The position numbers and the translations under genes were made by a program. Under the pieces are notes generated by a model. The model saw nothing but the letters and a program-made list of their open reading frames with translations. It was not told the DNA's origin and did no database searches. This document shows, in pieces, positions 8,485 to 16,193 of a stretch of DNA of 25,838 bases; the stretch's first letter is position 1; every line of letters starts with the position of its first letter. Origin of the DNA: a virus; the IMG/VR virus record IMGVR_UViG_3300024518_002350, positions 1-25,838 of that record, one strand, 5' to 3'.

Positions 8485-8742
8485 ATGCCGAAGCCAAAGA
8501 AATCAGTTGAAGGAAGTGTTGGGGAGGTAACTCCCCAGCATAAGCACGTCAAGAAACTACTTGATCAGGAAGCCAAGCGAAAAGCACAACCTATCGAGGT
8601 TGTAGAGCGAACTGTGAAGGAAGTAATGAGTGGGGGCGCCGCGCCCCGTCGCAAGTATCAGGAAATCACGCGACTAAGTAACGGCAATAAATTCTCTCGA
8701 CCGATCAGTAAAGAACAGTACGAAGAGCGTAGGGGTAGCTAG
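8485..8742 (+). CDS. Small basic protein, unknown function
   Basis: An 85-residue, strongly charged protein (many Lys, Arg, Glu) with no hydrophobic core segment; it looks helical and partly disordered. It sits between the major capsid and the head-tail connector genes, behind ACAGGGGCCATT. Its stop shares one base with the GTG start of the next gene. I do not recognise the family. The location suggests a minor head or assembly factor, but nothing in the sequence shows a specific function. Confidence 0.6.
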   Translation: MPKPKKSVEGSVGEVTPQHKHVKKLLDQEAKRKAQPIEVVERTVKEVMSGGAAPRRKYQEITRLSNGNKFSRPISKEQYEERRGS

Positions 8743-9233
8743 TGGGCACGTTTGCAACAACAACCGCACTAGATACCTTGATGCCAGGTACCGGCTTTGA
8801 TACCCAAACTAATAATGCGGGCACCAAGGCAATTGATTGGTCTGAGAATTGGATTAAGGGGAAGTTGTCGAAACGCTACAACGTGGCGGCGCTTCCCTTT
8901 ACGGCCTACACGTCTACCAGTCAATTGACCAGCTACGCCGAGCAATTGGCAATGGGTTATCTGTTCAAGATTCAATCACGCGGTAGCAAAGAATCGATAT
9001 CTAGGGGGCAAGCCCTAATCGATGAGGTAAAGCAATCCATTATGGAGATTGCAGACTATCAATGTGATCTGCTAGACGCATCTACTAGCTCCATTCCGGT
9101 TGGTGACAAATCAGGGCGCGTCGAAATCATAGGCAGCGCGAGCGGCTACCACACGACGTTTGACGAAGATGATCCGCTCAATTGGAAGCCGGATAGCGAT
9201 AAGCTTACCGATATCGAATCAGATAGGGATTAG
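8742..9233 (+). CDS. Head-tail connector/adaptor protein (Mu gp36 or gp6-like)
   Basis: A 163-residue mainly helical protein at the position where siphoviruses encode the first adaptor ring below the portal. The middle (WSENWIKGKLSKRYNV, then a helical LTSYAEQLAMGYLFK region) follows the DUF1320/gp36-like pattern of a short helical bundle whose conserved early segment ends in a ring-forming loop. The GTG start at 8742 shares a base with the preceding TAG stop and follows AGGGGTAGCTA, which supports it. The C-terminus is acidic and probably exposed. The family assignment is by position plus pattern. Confidence 0.65.
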   Translation: MGTFATTTALDTLMPGTGFDTQTNNAGTKAIDWSENWIKGKLSKRYNVAALPFTAYTSTSQLTSYAEQLAMGYLFKIQSRGSKESISRGQALIDEVKQSIMEIADYQCDLLDASTSSIPVGDKSGRVEIIGSASGYHTTFDEDDPLNWKPDSDKLTDIESDRD

Positions 9234-9239
9234 ATCCCT

Positions 9240-9743
9240 ATGGCCGAAACCTTAGTTACATTCGACAACAAAGAAGTAAATAAGCTACTGAAACGTATTG
9301 GCAAGAATCTCAAGGCTATCAAGGGCCGCGAAAAAGATTTCAACATGTTGCTATCGACAAATGTGTTTCAGGATTTGATGCACCATTTCGATAACGCCCC
9401 GCTCGGTACCCAATCCAAATCGTTCGGCGGATCCGGGGGTATATCATGGCCTAAATGGTCGGATCGATATATCAGGCGCCAAGCCGCCCTAGGTAGGCCG
9501 AACGCCAAGCAATTGAAGGATAGCGGCGATTTACGCAAGGGTTGGAAGCCGGTTAAATCCGGCAGCAATTTGCGGATTATCCCGAATGGCATTCAATGGT
9601 TTAACGAAGTAGAGTATTCGGCGGCCCATGACGAAGGGCGCGGTGTTCCGAAGCGGGAATTTACTTGGCTATCCATTCGGGCCATAAAGAAGATCGAAAA
9701 AGAAGTAGCTATGTTTATGGAAGGCGATAAGGTGAGAAGCTAA
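9240..9743 (+). CDS. Virion morphogenesis protein (Mu gpG/HK97 gp10-like neck protein)
   Basis: A 167-residue protein matching Mu gpG-type head-tail joining proteins. The marks are a WPKWSDRYIRRQAALG segment followed by QLKDSGDLRKGW, where members of the family typically read as an L-x-x-S/T-G-x-L block, then VEYSAAHDEGRGVPKREF and a closing amphipathic helix. In Mu gpG acts in virion assembly around the tail; in HK97 gp10 relatives are head-completion proteins. Here it lies between the connector and the tail-terminator candidate, which agrees with a neck role. It starts six bases after the preceding stop and ends in a TAATG overlap with the next gene. Confidence 0.75.
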   Translation: MAETLVTFDNKEVNKLLKRIGKNLKAIKGREKDFNMLLSTNVFQDLMHHFDNAPLGTQSKSFGGSGGISWPKWSDRYIRRQAALGRPNAKQLKDSGDLRKGWKPVKSGSNLRIIPNGIQWFNEVEYSAAHDEGRGVPKREFTWLSIRAIKKIEKEVAMFMEGDKVRS

Positions 9744-10249
9744 TGGCGCAAATAGATCTAGACGGCGTTAAGTCCGCCATCAAATCCATACTAGACGCGG
9801 CAAACACTACTACCGCAAGCCCCGTCAATCTATCCAATGGCTTGGCTACCGACGTGCAACGGGTTATGAAATTCGATCCTAATCGGATAGCTCCGCAGCC
9901 GTCCTGGTTTCCATTCGTTACCGTCTCGCTCTCGGATAAGGATATCGAGCAACAAACTATGGGCCATACCAGTAGCCAGATCAGTGCGCTTAGGGAAGGT
10001 ACACTCACCTTCGATATCTTCGCGGCCTGCTATGAGCCGTTCTTTACCGATCTAAACGAAGATCAGGGGCAAGAAAACGTCGAAATCCTAATGGAGAATA
10101 TGGAAGAAATACTCAGGGCCAACGTCTTGCTAAATTCAACCGTCAAATATTCGGTACCAACCGGCGTCCAGTATGGCGACATTCCATTCGACGAAGAAAC
10201 ACATTTGCGGGCGGGCATTCTTACGCTAGAGTGCAAAGTATACTATTAA
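9743..10249 (+). CDS. Tail terminator / tail completion protein candidate
   Basis: A 168-residue alpha/beta protein located right before the tail tube region, where tail-terminator proteins (lambda gpU-like) are encoded. It starts at ATG 9743 within TAATG, so it is probably translated by coupling to the previous gene. The pattern is an N-terminal helix, a strand series around WFPFVTVSLSDKD, an EGTLTFDIFAACYE strand, a long helix, and a final strand LTLECKVYY, which matches terminator folds that end in a strand. No specific motif fixes the family, so position carries most of the weight. Confidence 0.6.
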   Translation: MAQIDLDGVKSAIKSILDAANTTTASPVNLSNGLATDVQRVMKFDPNRIAPQPSWFPFVTVSLSDKDIEQQTMGHTSSQISALREGTLTFDIFAACYEPFFTDLNEDQGQENVEILMENMEEILRANVLLNSTVKYSVPTGVQYGDIPFDEETHLRAGILTLECKVYY

Positions 10250-10263
10250 GAAGGTATACGAAT

Positions 10264-11253
10264 ATGAGCCTATCCGAACAGCAGATCCGCGAACAGTCTA
10301 TCCAATGCTATACCCAATGGGCCGATCAATGGCGAGAACAGGCCAAGTATCATGGCGAGCGTTTCGAAATGAAACACTTCAACGATCTGCATCAAATTGG
10401 CGTCGGGCGTGCGGCGCTATGTATAGCCAATGGGTATTCCTTTGAGGAAAACATCGAAACGATTAAGAAATATCATCATAATGTTGATATCGTCGCCTGC
10501 GATAAGACGGTAGGCCATTGCCTAGATAATGGCATTACTCCCCAATATGTGATCCTTTGCGATGCCAACGTGAGCTACGACAAATATCTGGATAAGTGGA
10601 AGGATCAATTATCCGAGACGGTATTGATTGCCAACGTCTGCGCCTCTAAGAAATGGGCGACGTGCGGTAATTGGAAAGACGTTTACTTTTTTGTGAATCA
10701 GGACGTGCTGAAATCCGAAGCCGAATTCATGGCCATTTCTGGCTGCGAGAATTCCATAGTGGCCGGGACCAATGTGAGCAACGCTATGGTGATTATTCTC
10801 ACCCAATCCAACAACGATGGCGCCCGTAACTTCATGGGTTACGATAAGATACTACTAACCGGCTTCGACTATTCCTGGTTCGATCACTACTATGCGTTTG
10901 ACCATGACGGCGGCGGCAAGCGCAACTATATGCGCAACGTCTACCTTTGTACGCTTGGCGGGGATTTCGCATTTACATCGCCCAACCTCATGTTTTCGGC
11001 CAAGTGGTTTGAGCAATACATCAAAGCGTTTCGAGTGCCGGTAGTTCAATGCACCAAAAACTCCCTAGTAGCAGGGCTCAAACAGGGCGATCTAGCTGAG
11101 CAAATGCAATATGAGTATCAACCCGAGGATTCGCAATTCGTCCGAGATAAGGTTAAACTAAGAGATGAGTTGGAATGTAAACTAGCCGAAGTAAACGAAC
11201 GGCTACATAGCATTGCATTCGATCATCAATTATCTTTTCAACGGACCACATAG
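10264..11253 (+). CDS. DUF115/Maf-like putative glycosyltransferase in the tail operon
   Basis: A 329-residue protein with the pattern of the DUF115 family, which includes Maf flagellin glycosyltransferases that add pseudaminic or legionaminic acid, and MptE-like pterin kinases. Visible blocks are a nucleotide-binding-type strand-loop GRAALCIANGYSFEENI (48-64), VACDKTVGHCLDNGITPQYV (77-96) followed by ILCDAN, and GTNVSNAMVI with GYDKILLTGFDYSW (168-205). It lies between the tail terminator and the tail tube genes, a place for virion proteins rather than enzymes. The ATG at 10264 follows AAGAAGG and is preferred over the GTG at 10231, which lies inside the previous gene. Role in virion glycosylation is inferred from family and from the NeuB/SpsF-like genes elsewhere in the window. 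Confidence 0.7.
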   Translation: MSLSEQQIREQSIQCYTQWADQWREQAKYHGERFEMKHFNDLHQIGVGRAALCIANGYSFEENIETIKKYHHNVDIVACDKTVGHCLDNGITPQYVILCDANVSYDKYLDKWKDQLSETVLIANVCASKKWATCGNWKDVYFFVNQDVLKSEAEFMAISGCENSIVAGTNVSNAMVIILTQSNNDGARNFMGYDKILLTGFDYSWFDHYYAFDHDGGGKRNYMRNVYLCTLGGDFAFTSPNLMFSAKWFEQYIKAFRVPVVQCTKNSLVAGLKQGDLAEQMQYEYQPEDSQFVRDKVKLRDELECKLAEVNERLHSIAFDHQLSFQRTT

Positions 11254-11262
11254 GGGTTTATC

Positions 11263-12324
11263 ATGGCCAATGGAGATACCGCATTACTCGGCGCGTTTTC
11301 ATATTTGGCCGTTGGCCGCGAGACGGCTGCCGGCACTTATAACACATGCACTGCATCAATCGACTTCCTATCAACATCGCTTAAGACTGCTAAGGATTCC
11401 AAGATTCTTGAACAGGTTGAGCGCAAACGAACTTACTCAAAGCGTCTATCTCTAGGCAAAACCGTTGGCGGCGATTTGAGTATGTATGTATCGCCCTTGG
11501 AAACGGCGCAATCTTGGATCTTAGCAAACGCATTTGGCGGCACCGTAACAACGGCGACCGTGACCAGCGAGACTATAGGCGGCAGCGGCTTCGATCATGT
11601 GTTCTCTACGGGCAACATGGACCAAGCGGGCGGGCAAGCGCTATGTTTGAATCTTCGCAAAGGGCCGGCTACTACCGGGCGTATCTGGGAGTATTCAGGG
11701 ATCCGGGTAGATACCCTTGGCATATCGGCGCAGCTTGATGAGCCGGTAGCAATGAATATCGGCTTTGTCGGTATGGATTCTAGCCAAACGACTAACGATG
11801 TAGAATCGGTGCTGACGGTTACGGCCAATCCCTGCCTATCATTTGTCGATGCCAGGTTTTCAATTGAGGGCACCTTTGCAAGCCTTACCTCTACAGGGTT
11901 TTGGCACGTGCAATCGGTTGAATTCAGCTTGAGCAACAACCTAAAGAGCGGCAACGAATCTAGGCGCATCGGCTCGGATATCCTTGGGGTATTACCTCCC
12001 GGCGTCCAGACCTATGAGCTATCTACAACCCTTCGATTCAATACCACTACGGCCTATGATGCCATGATCGCAGGAACTACCGAGTATGGGTTGGAGCTAG
12101 AATTTACAGGGCCGACTATCTCGGGATCGATTGCCCCTCAAGGGTTATTGATCGAATGCCAGAAGGTAATGATTAAAGACGCGGGCGATCCTGAGATATC
12201 AGGGCCGGACGGAATACTAACCGCCAATGTTACCTTTGACGTGTTGAGGGATGAGAGCGCGGCCGGCTACGCCGTTCAAGCAACGCTCACCAACAACATT
12301 GCATCGGCTACAATGGCTATCTAG
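11263..12324 (+). CDS. Major tail tube protein
   Basis: A 353-residue protein typical of siphovirus tail tube subunits. The N-terminus (AVGRETAAGTYNT) resembles tube proteins that begin with a G-x-E-x-x-x-G-T motif, followed by a beta-rich domain with alternating Thr, Ser, Gly and Val and no hydrolase motif. It is followed at once by the tail-assembly chaperone pair and the tape measure gene, the standard arrangement. The second half (about residues 170-350) may form an additional domain, since simple tube proteins are often shorter. The ATG follows TAGGGGTTTATC. Assignment is by context and pattern. Confidence 0.8.
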   Translation: MANGDTALLGAFSYLAVGRETAAGTYNTCTASIDFLSTSLKTAKDSKILEQVERKRTYSKRLSLGKTVGGDLSMYVSPLETAQSWILANAFGGTVTTATVTSETIGGSGFDHVFSTGNMDQAGGQALCLNLRKGPATTGRIWEYSGIRVDTLGISAQLDEPVAMNIGFVGMDSSQTTNDVESVLTVTANPCLSFVDARFSIEGTFASLTSTGFWHVQSVEFSLSNNLKSGNESRRIGSDILGVLPPGVQTYELSTTLRFNTTTAYDAMIAGTTEYGLELEFTGPTISGSIAPQGLLIECQKVMIKDAGDPEISGPDGILTANVTFDVLRDESAAGYAVQATLTNNIASATMAI

Positions 12325-12331
12325 GGTTTAT

Positions 12332-12718
12332 ATGTGGCCTTTTTCTAGGAAGGAAACCGGCCTTAGGGATCACCTTAAGGCCGGTAAGAAGATAAAAGTG
12401 CATGGCGTGATATTCCATATCCGCAAGCTAAACGTGGCAGACTACCTAGAGGGTTCCCGCGTGATGCAAGAAATCTATGCCACATACAAAACGAATACTA
12501 GCGGCAAGATCGATAAGAAGGCGGCAACCAATAGCGTCAAAAAAGCCCGTGAGTATATGACCGATGTAATAGTGGGGGGCGTTGTAAAGCCAGTAATCGT
12601 GCGCAAACCCGGTGCCGATCCCGAAGCTATCTGCATTGAAGAAGTTTTCCAAGACTGGAATCTAGCCCAAGAATTGACCAACCAAATCATGTTGTATACA
12701 TACTCTAAAAAAAAGTAG
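12332..12718 (+). CDS. Tail assembly chaperone G
   Basis: A 128-residue protein starting MWPFSRKETG, behind AGGGTTTAT and seven bases after the tail tube stop. A longer frame opens at 12251 but would begin inside the tube gene without a good binding site. It is the upstream partner of a lambda G/GT-like chaperone pair that binds the tape measure protein and recruits tube subunits. The gene ends in the slippery string A AAA AAG immediately followed by TAG, so most ribosomes stop here and a minority shift. Its helical, polar composition and its position before the tape measure gene fit this family. Confidence 0.8.
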   Translation: MWPFSRKETGLRDHLKAGKKIKVHGVIFHIRKLNVADYLEGSRVMQEIYATYKTNTSGKIDKKAATNSVKKAREYMTDVIVGGVVKPVIVRKPGADPEAICIEEVFQDWNLAQELTNQIMLYTYSKKK

Positions 12719-12912
12719 AGCGGGAGCAATATTTTGCAGCCGCCAAAATCCGTGAGATTGACTTCTTAGCGCAGCGTTACAATTGCCTGCCATCTGATAT
12801 ACTGAAACTAGACTTAGCCGATCTGCAATTCAATCTATTAGTAGTTTCCGAATCGGCCAAGCATACCGAAAAGCTAAACCAGAAACGTGCGGTTTCCAAG
12901 GGTAGGGGTTAG
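12332..12912 (+). CDS. Tail assembly chaperone GT (product of -1 frameshift)
   Basis: Shifting -1 after the AAG codon at 12713-12715 continues translation at GTA (12715), giving VEREQYFAAAKIREIDFLAQ and onward to TAG at 12910-12912. The extension is 65 residues, so the fusion totals 193. The frame is fully open across 12715-12909 and contains no strong start of its own, as expected of the T part. It reads as an amphipathic helical domain, typical of T. The tape measure ATG follows four bases later. This is the classic G/GT arrangement in which a fixed low ratio of GT to G is needed for tail assembly. Confidence 0.85.
12709..12715 (+). promoter_or_regulatory. Slippery heptamer A AAA AAG for -1 ribosomal frameshifting
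   Basis: The zero-frame codons are TCT AAA AAA AAG TAG, so A AAA AAG lies in the correct register directly before the stop. This is one of the most efficient bacterial -1 slip sites. A run of eight A residues (12707-12714) contains it. A weak stem, GG with GCAA against TTGC with CC and two mismatches, may form just downstream (about 12722-12741); I give it little weight. Confidence 0.85.
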
Positions 12913-12915
12913 ATC

Positions 12916-15408
12916 ATGGCTAAGAAGGCCGAAGCTACGCTGACGATCAAAATTAAACAGCAGGGCGAAAAGGTACTTACAGGGATCAAAAAGGGATTAT
13001 CTAATATGATCCCTAGCGTCAAGCAAGTAGCTATCGGCATAACCGCCCTTGGCGTTGCTATGGGCAAGCTTGCCCTAGATGCAGCCCGCTTTGAGGATGT
13101 AGAAAAGAAGTTTAAGAAACTCGCCGATTCTCAGGGCGTAAACGCCGGCAACATGCTCGCCAATATGAAAGCACTCACCAAGGGTACAATTTCAGAACTT
13201 GAATTGATGAAAAAGGCAAACACGGCAATCCTGCTAGGTCTGCCGATTGATCGCTTCGATGAAATGTTACAGATTGCATTAGGTGCCGCCCAAGCAACCG
13301 GGGAAAGTAGCGAGTTCATGCTTAACTCCCTGGTTGTTGCTTTGGGTAGAGGTTCGAAGTTGATGCTCGACAATCTCGGAATTTTGATCGACGTCGAAAA
13401 GGCTCAAGAGGAATACGCTGCCAGTATGGGCAAAACGTCCGCCCAATTGAGTGACACCGAGAAGAAACAGGCATTTATAAACAAAGCCCTAGAGATAGGA
13501 AATCGTAACCTCGAAGCAATGGGCGGTGTTCAAGAATCGGTAGCTATCAAGTGGGAGCGCTTCAAGGCAACGCTACAGGACAATGCCATAGTGCTAGGCA
13601 AAAACCTAACGCCGGCCTTTGAGGTATTCGTAGACCTACTAGGGCAAGGCGCCGATGCATTCGGCAAATTTGCGCAAAGTGACCTGGCTATAGACCTATT
13701 CGAAGAAATGGCCGTAGGGGTAAACGCCGCCGCGCAAGCCCTTAGAAACTACCTATCCGAAGTGGAAGAAAAGCCATCGCAGGGGTTTTGGGCAACCCAA
13801 AGGGATATCCTAAACGCCTACATGAATCCCGTAACCGTTGGCGCACCTATGCTCAAAAAGTATTTTAAAGAGCGGGAGGAAACGGCTAAGAAGGAAGCGA
13901 AGCTGGCAAAGGAAACCATAGAAGGTGAAAATGCGATAAGAGTGAAATTTGACAAACTCCGAGTCGACCGTGAGCAAAAAGCGCGAGACGACGCGAAGGC
14001 CGCCGAGCAACGCAAGTTTGATGAAATCAATAGAATAGACTTTGAGCGCGGCAACGAACGGTTGCGCAAGCATGATCAGGATATCGATAGGCGGTTTGAT
14101 TCTGAATTGGAGTCGGTCAAGAAACTGGACGCTATGAAATTGGCGCAATTGAAATCGTTTAAGGACAACGAAAAGAAACTATTCATTCAGCATGAACAGG
14201 AAGCGCTACAACGAATACCGAATTTAAGTAACGAAATAGAATCATTTTTAAGCACCGGTATAGAGGGCGTTGCCCGGCGGGGCGTTACGGCATTTGCTGA
14301 AACGTTGTTGCCAGGTATAGGCGGCGCGGCCGGTGCGGTGTTCGATCTATTGGCCCAAGACGCGGACGATTTCGCGGCCCAACTAGATCAAATGTTTAGC
14401 GTCGATTTCCTCGGCAACATATTCGCCAACTTGACAACCTTAGTTGAGAAGGTGCCCGAGCTAGTAACGGCCTTGATCGAATCGTTTGACGAACAGGCTC
14501 CGGCGATGACCGAATCATTTACGGCAGCTATGGTTGCGTCGGCACCGGATATCATAGCAAGTCTAGCTAAGGGGGTTGCGGATCCGAAGTTTGCGGCCCA
14601 ATTAGCCAAGTCGATTGCTAAAGGGTTTATAGACGGGGCAAAACTCGCCGTTAAGGACGTAGCCAAGGCAATGGAGGAAGCTACCAAGACGGGCGCTAAA
14701 AGCGGTTTTCGGGTTGTTGCCGGCGTAGCTACGGGCGGGCAATCAGAAGTGGCAATACAAACCGCCGAGCAATTATCAGGCGGCGCTAGTTTGACCGGGA
14801 CTATTAGCCCCCTTGCGGGGATCACGGCCGCTATGAGGTCAATGGCGGATATAGGCAGCGCGGGCGCGGCGCAGGCCGAAATTGCAGAATTGCAAGCTTC
14901 GGTTTTGCAAATGGCGCAACTTGCAATTCTAGCCGAAGCCCTTGGGGATCCGTCACTAGTAGCGGGGTTGCCGGGGGGCAAGGAAGCCGGCGCCTTCACG
15001 GATATATTCGCGCAAATGGGATTTGCCGAGGAGGATGTTGATAATGACGTTGTATCGGGATTCTTTAGCCGGGGGCGGCGTTTCAGGGGCCATCAAGCGA
15101 AAGCACATGGCGGGCTAGTTAAAGGCTACGCCCTAGGCGGCCTGATCGACAATACATTGATTGCGGCAACCCCCGGCGAAATGGTTGTAAATAAAGCGTC
15201 TACGCAAGCCAACCTCGGACTACTAGAAGCCATCAACGGCAGCAATGGCCGCTCGGTAGGCGGCGGAAATACGATCAATATAACCGTCAATGGTGGTATG
15301 CTCGGCGATAGGAATGAAGCCAAGCAATTTGCCAAGGCCGTTGACGACGAATTATTCCAACTACGGCAGGGCCGCGAATCTCGGGCATTTGACGAAGGGC
15401 TTTTTTAA
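12916..15408 (+). CDS. Tail tape measure protein
   Basis: An 830-residue protein directly after the chaperone pair, the longest gene in the window. Residues 1-70 have a hydrophobic N-terminal helix region around MIPSVKQVAIGITALGVAMG; a charged coiled-coil block (about residues 310-430) is rich in Lys, Glu, Asp and Arg; hydrophobic helices follow. The C-terminus is the usual tape measure end: HGGLVKGYALGGLID, ATPGEMVVNKAS, then a Gly-rich NTINITVNGGM. It sets tail length; with about 0.15 nm per residue, a tail of roughly 125 nm would be expected. The ATG follows AGGGGTTAGATC. No lysozyme or peptidase motif was evident. Confidence 0.93.
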   Translation: MAKKAEATLTIKIKQQGEKVLTGIKKGLSNMIPSVKQVAIGITALGVAMGKLALDAARFEDVEKKFKKLADSQGVNAGNMLANMKALTKGTISELELMKKANTAILLGLPIDRFDEMLQIALGAAQATGESSEFMLNSLVVALGRGSKLMLDNLGILIDVEKAQEEYAASMGKTSAQLSDTEKKQAFINKALEIGNRNLEAMGGVQESVAIKWERFKATLQDNAIVLGKNLTPAFEVFVDLLGQGADAFGKFAQSDLAIDLFEEMAVGVNAAAQALRNYLSEVEEKPSQGFWATQRDILNAYMNPVTVGAPMLKKYFKEREETAKKEAKLAKETIEGENAIRVKFDKLRVDREQKARDDAKAAEQRKFDEINRIDFERGNERLRKHDQDIDRRFDSELESVKKLDAMKLAQLKSFKDNEKKLFIQHEQEALQRIPNLSNEIESFLSTGIEGVARRGVTAFAETLLPGIGGAAGAVFDLLAQDADDFAAQLDQMFSVDFLGNIFANLTTLVEKVPELVTALIESFDEQAPAMTESFTAAMVASAPDIIASLAKGVADPKFAAQLAKSIAKGFIDGAKLAVKDVAKAMEEATKTGAKSGFRVVAGVATGGQSEVAIQTAEQLSGGASLTGTISPLAGITAAMRSMADIGSAGAAQAEIAELQASVLQMAQLAILAEALGDPSLVAGLPGGKEAGAFTDIFAQMGFAEEDVDNDVVSGFFSRGRRFRGHQAKAHGGLVKGYALGGLIDNTLIAATPGEMVVNKASTQANLGLLEAINGSNGRSVGGGNTINITVNGGMLGDRNEAKQFAKAVDDELFQLRQGRESRAFDEGLF

Positions 15409-16193
15409 TGGAATTCATAAGCGCAAATCTCTTTGATACTACTACGGGCGCGGTAGTCAATTCGAATACTACAACCGTTGAAAGCATGTTGCTACGCGAT
15501 GAGCGGTTCCAGTATCAATCGAGCGGCCTAAACTCGGACGCCGGCACCAACGCCACGATAACGATCAGCTTTGGCCAGACTACTTCGGTAAGCCGCATAG
15601 CTATGATCGGGATCAATTGGAAGGATTTCACGGTATTCTATAACGGAACTACGGCCAACACGTTTGCCCTAACATCTACGGGAGCTACTACCGCTAGTGA
15701 CTTCTCGGCAAACTCCGAGACGTCTATGTATCTAATGGGGGCGGCAGTAAATTGCACGTCGGTATCGTTTGACGTCGCCGGAACTATGGTTGCAGATCAG
15801 GAAAAGGCAATAGGCTACCTGGCAGTTGCCAACGTGCTAAGTGATTTCGACGGCTACATCCCGCCCGCCCAAAACTACCAGCCGCGCTTTACTCAAAAAC
15901 AGGTAGTACACGAATTGGCAGATGGCAGCATTAGAACACAAACATTCGATAGGAAGTTTGCAGCCGATGTGCGGTTGGATTTCGTTACTACTTCATTGAA
16001 AACCGAGCTAAAAACGGTGTTCGATCTGCATAGCGACTTCATGTTTGCGGCATTCCCTACTACTACGGCTTGGGATAAGGTATTTTTTCCCTGCGTTTGG
16101 GTAAACGGATTCGACTTCCAAGCTTTTACCGATAACGCGGCGGCGGCAGGTCATTCGGGATCGATCCGCCTAGCAGAAACAAGGCCGGGCTAA
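15408..16193 (+). CDS. Distal tail protein candidate
   Basis: A 261-residue protein whose ATG overlaps the tape measure stop (TAATG), the usual place of the distal tail (Dit) or tail-tip protein. Residues 1-140 form a beta-rich domain (ATITISFGQTTSVSRIAMIG and similar) resembling a galactose-binding-like or coagulation factor 5/8 fold. The second half includes KQVVHELADGSIRTQTFDRK, which looks like Dit-type proteins that pair a barrel ring with a carbohydrate-binding domain. A role in ring formation at the tail tip is likely; sugar binding is speculative. Confidence 0.6.
   Translation: MEFISANLFDTTTGAVVNSNTTTVESMLLRDERFQYQSSGLNSDAGTNATITISFGQTTSVSRIAMIGINWKDFTVFYNGTTANTFALTSTGATTASDFSANSETSMYLMGAAVNCTSVSFDVAGTMVADQEKAIGYLAVANVLSDFDGYIPPAQNYQPRFTQKQVVHELADGSIRTQTFDRKFAADVRLDFVTTSLKTELKTVFDLHSDFMFAAFPTTTAWDKVFFPCVWVNGFDFQAFTDNAAAAGHSGSIRLAETRPG

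Noticed and set aside
10231-10263. GTG start for the DUF115-like gene
   Set aside because: Located inside the previous gene; ATG 10264 has AAGAAGG upstream.
12251-12331. Upstream extension of chaperone G
   Set aside because: It lies inside the tail tube gene; ATG 12332 has AGGG at the right distance.
14388-14999. Minus-strand 203-codon frame antisense to the tape measure gene
   Set aside because: Ala/Ser-rich shadow of a helical coding region; no ribosome binding site or domain pattern, and it is inside a certain gene.
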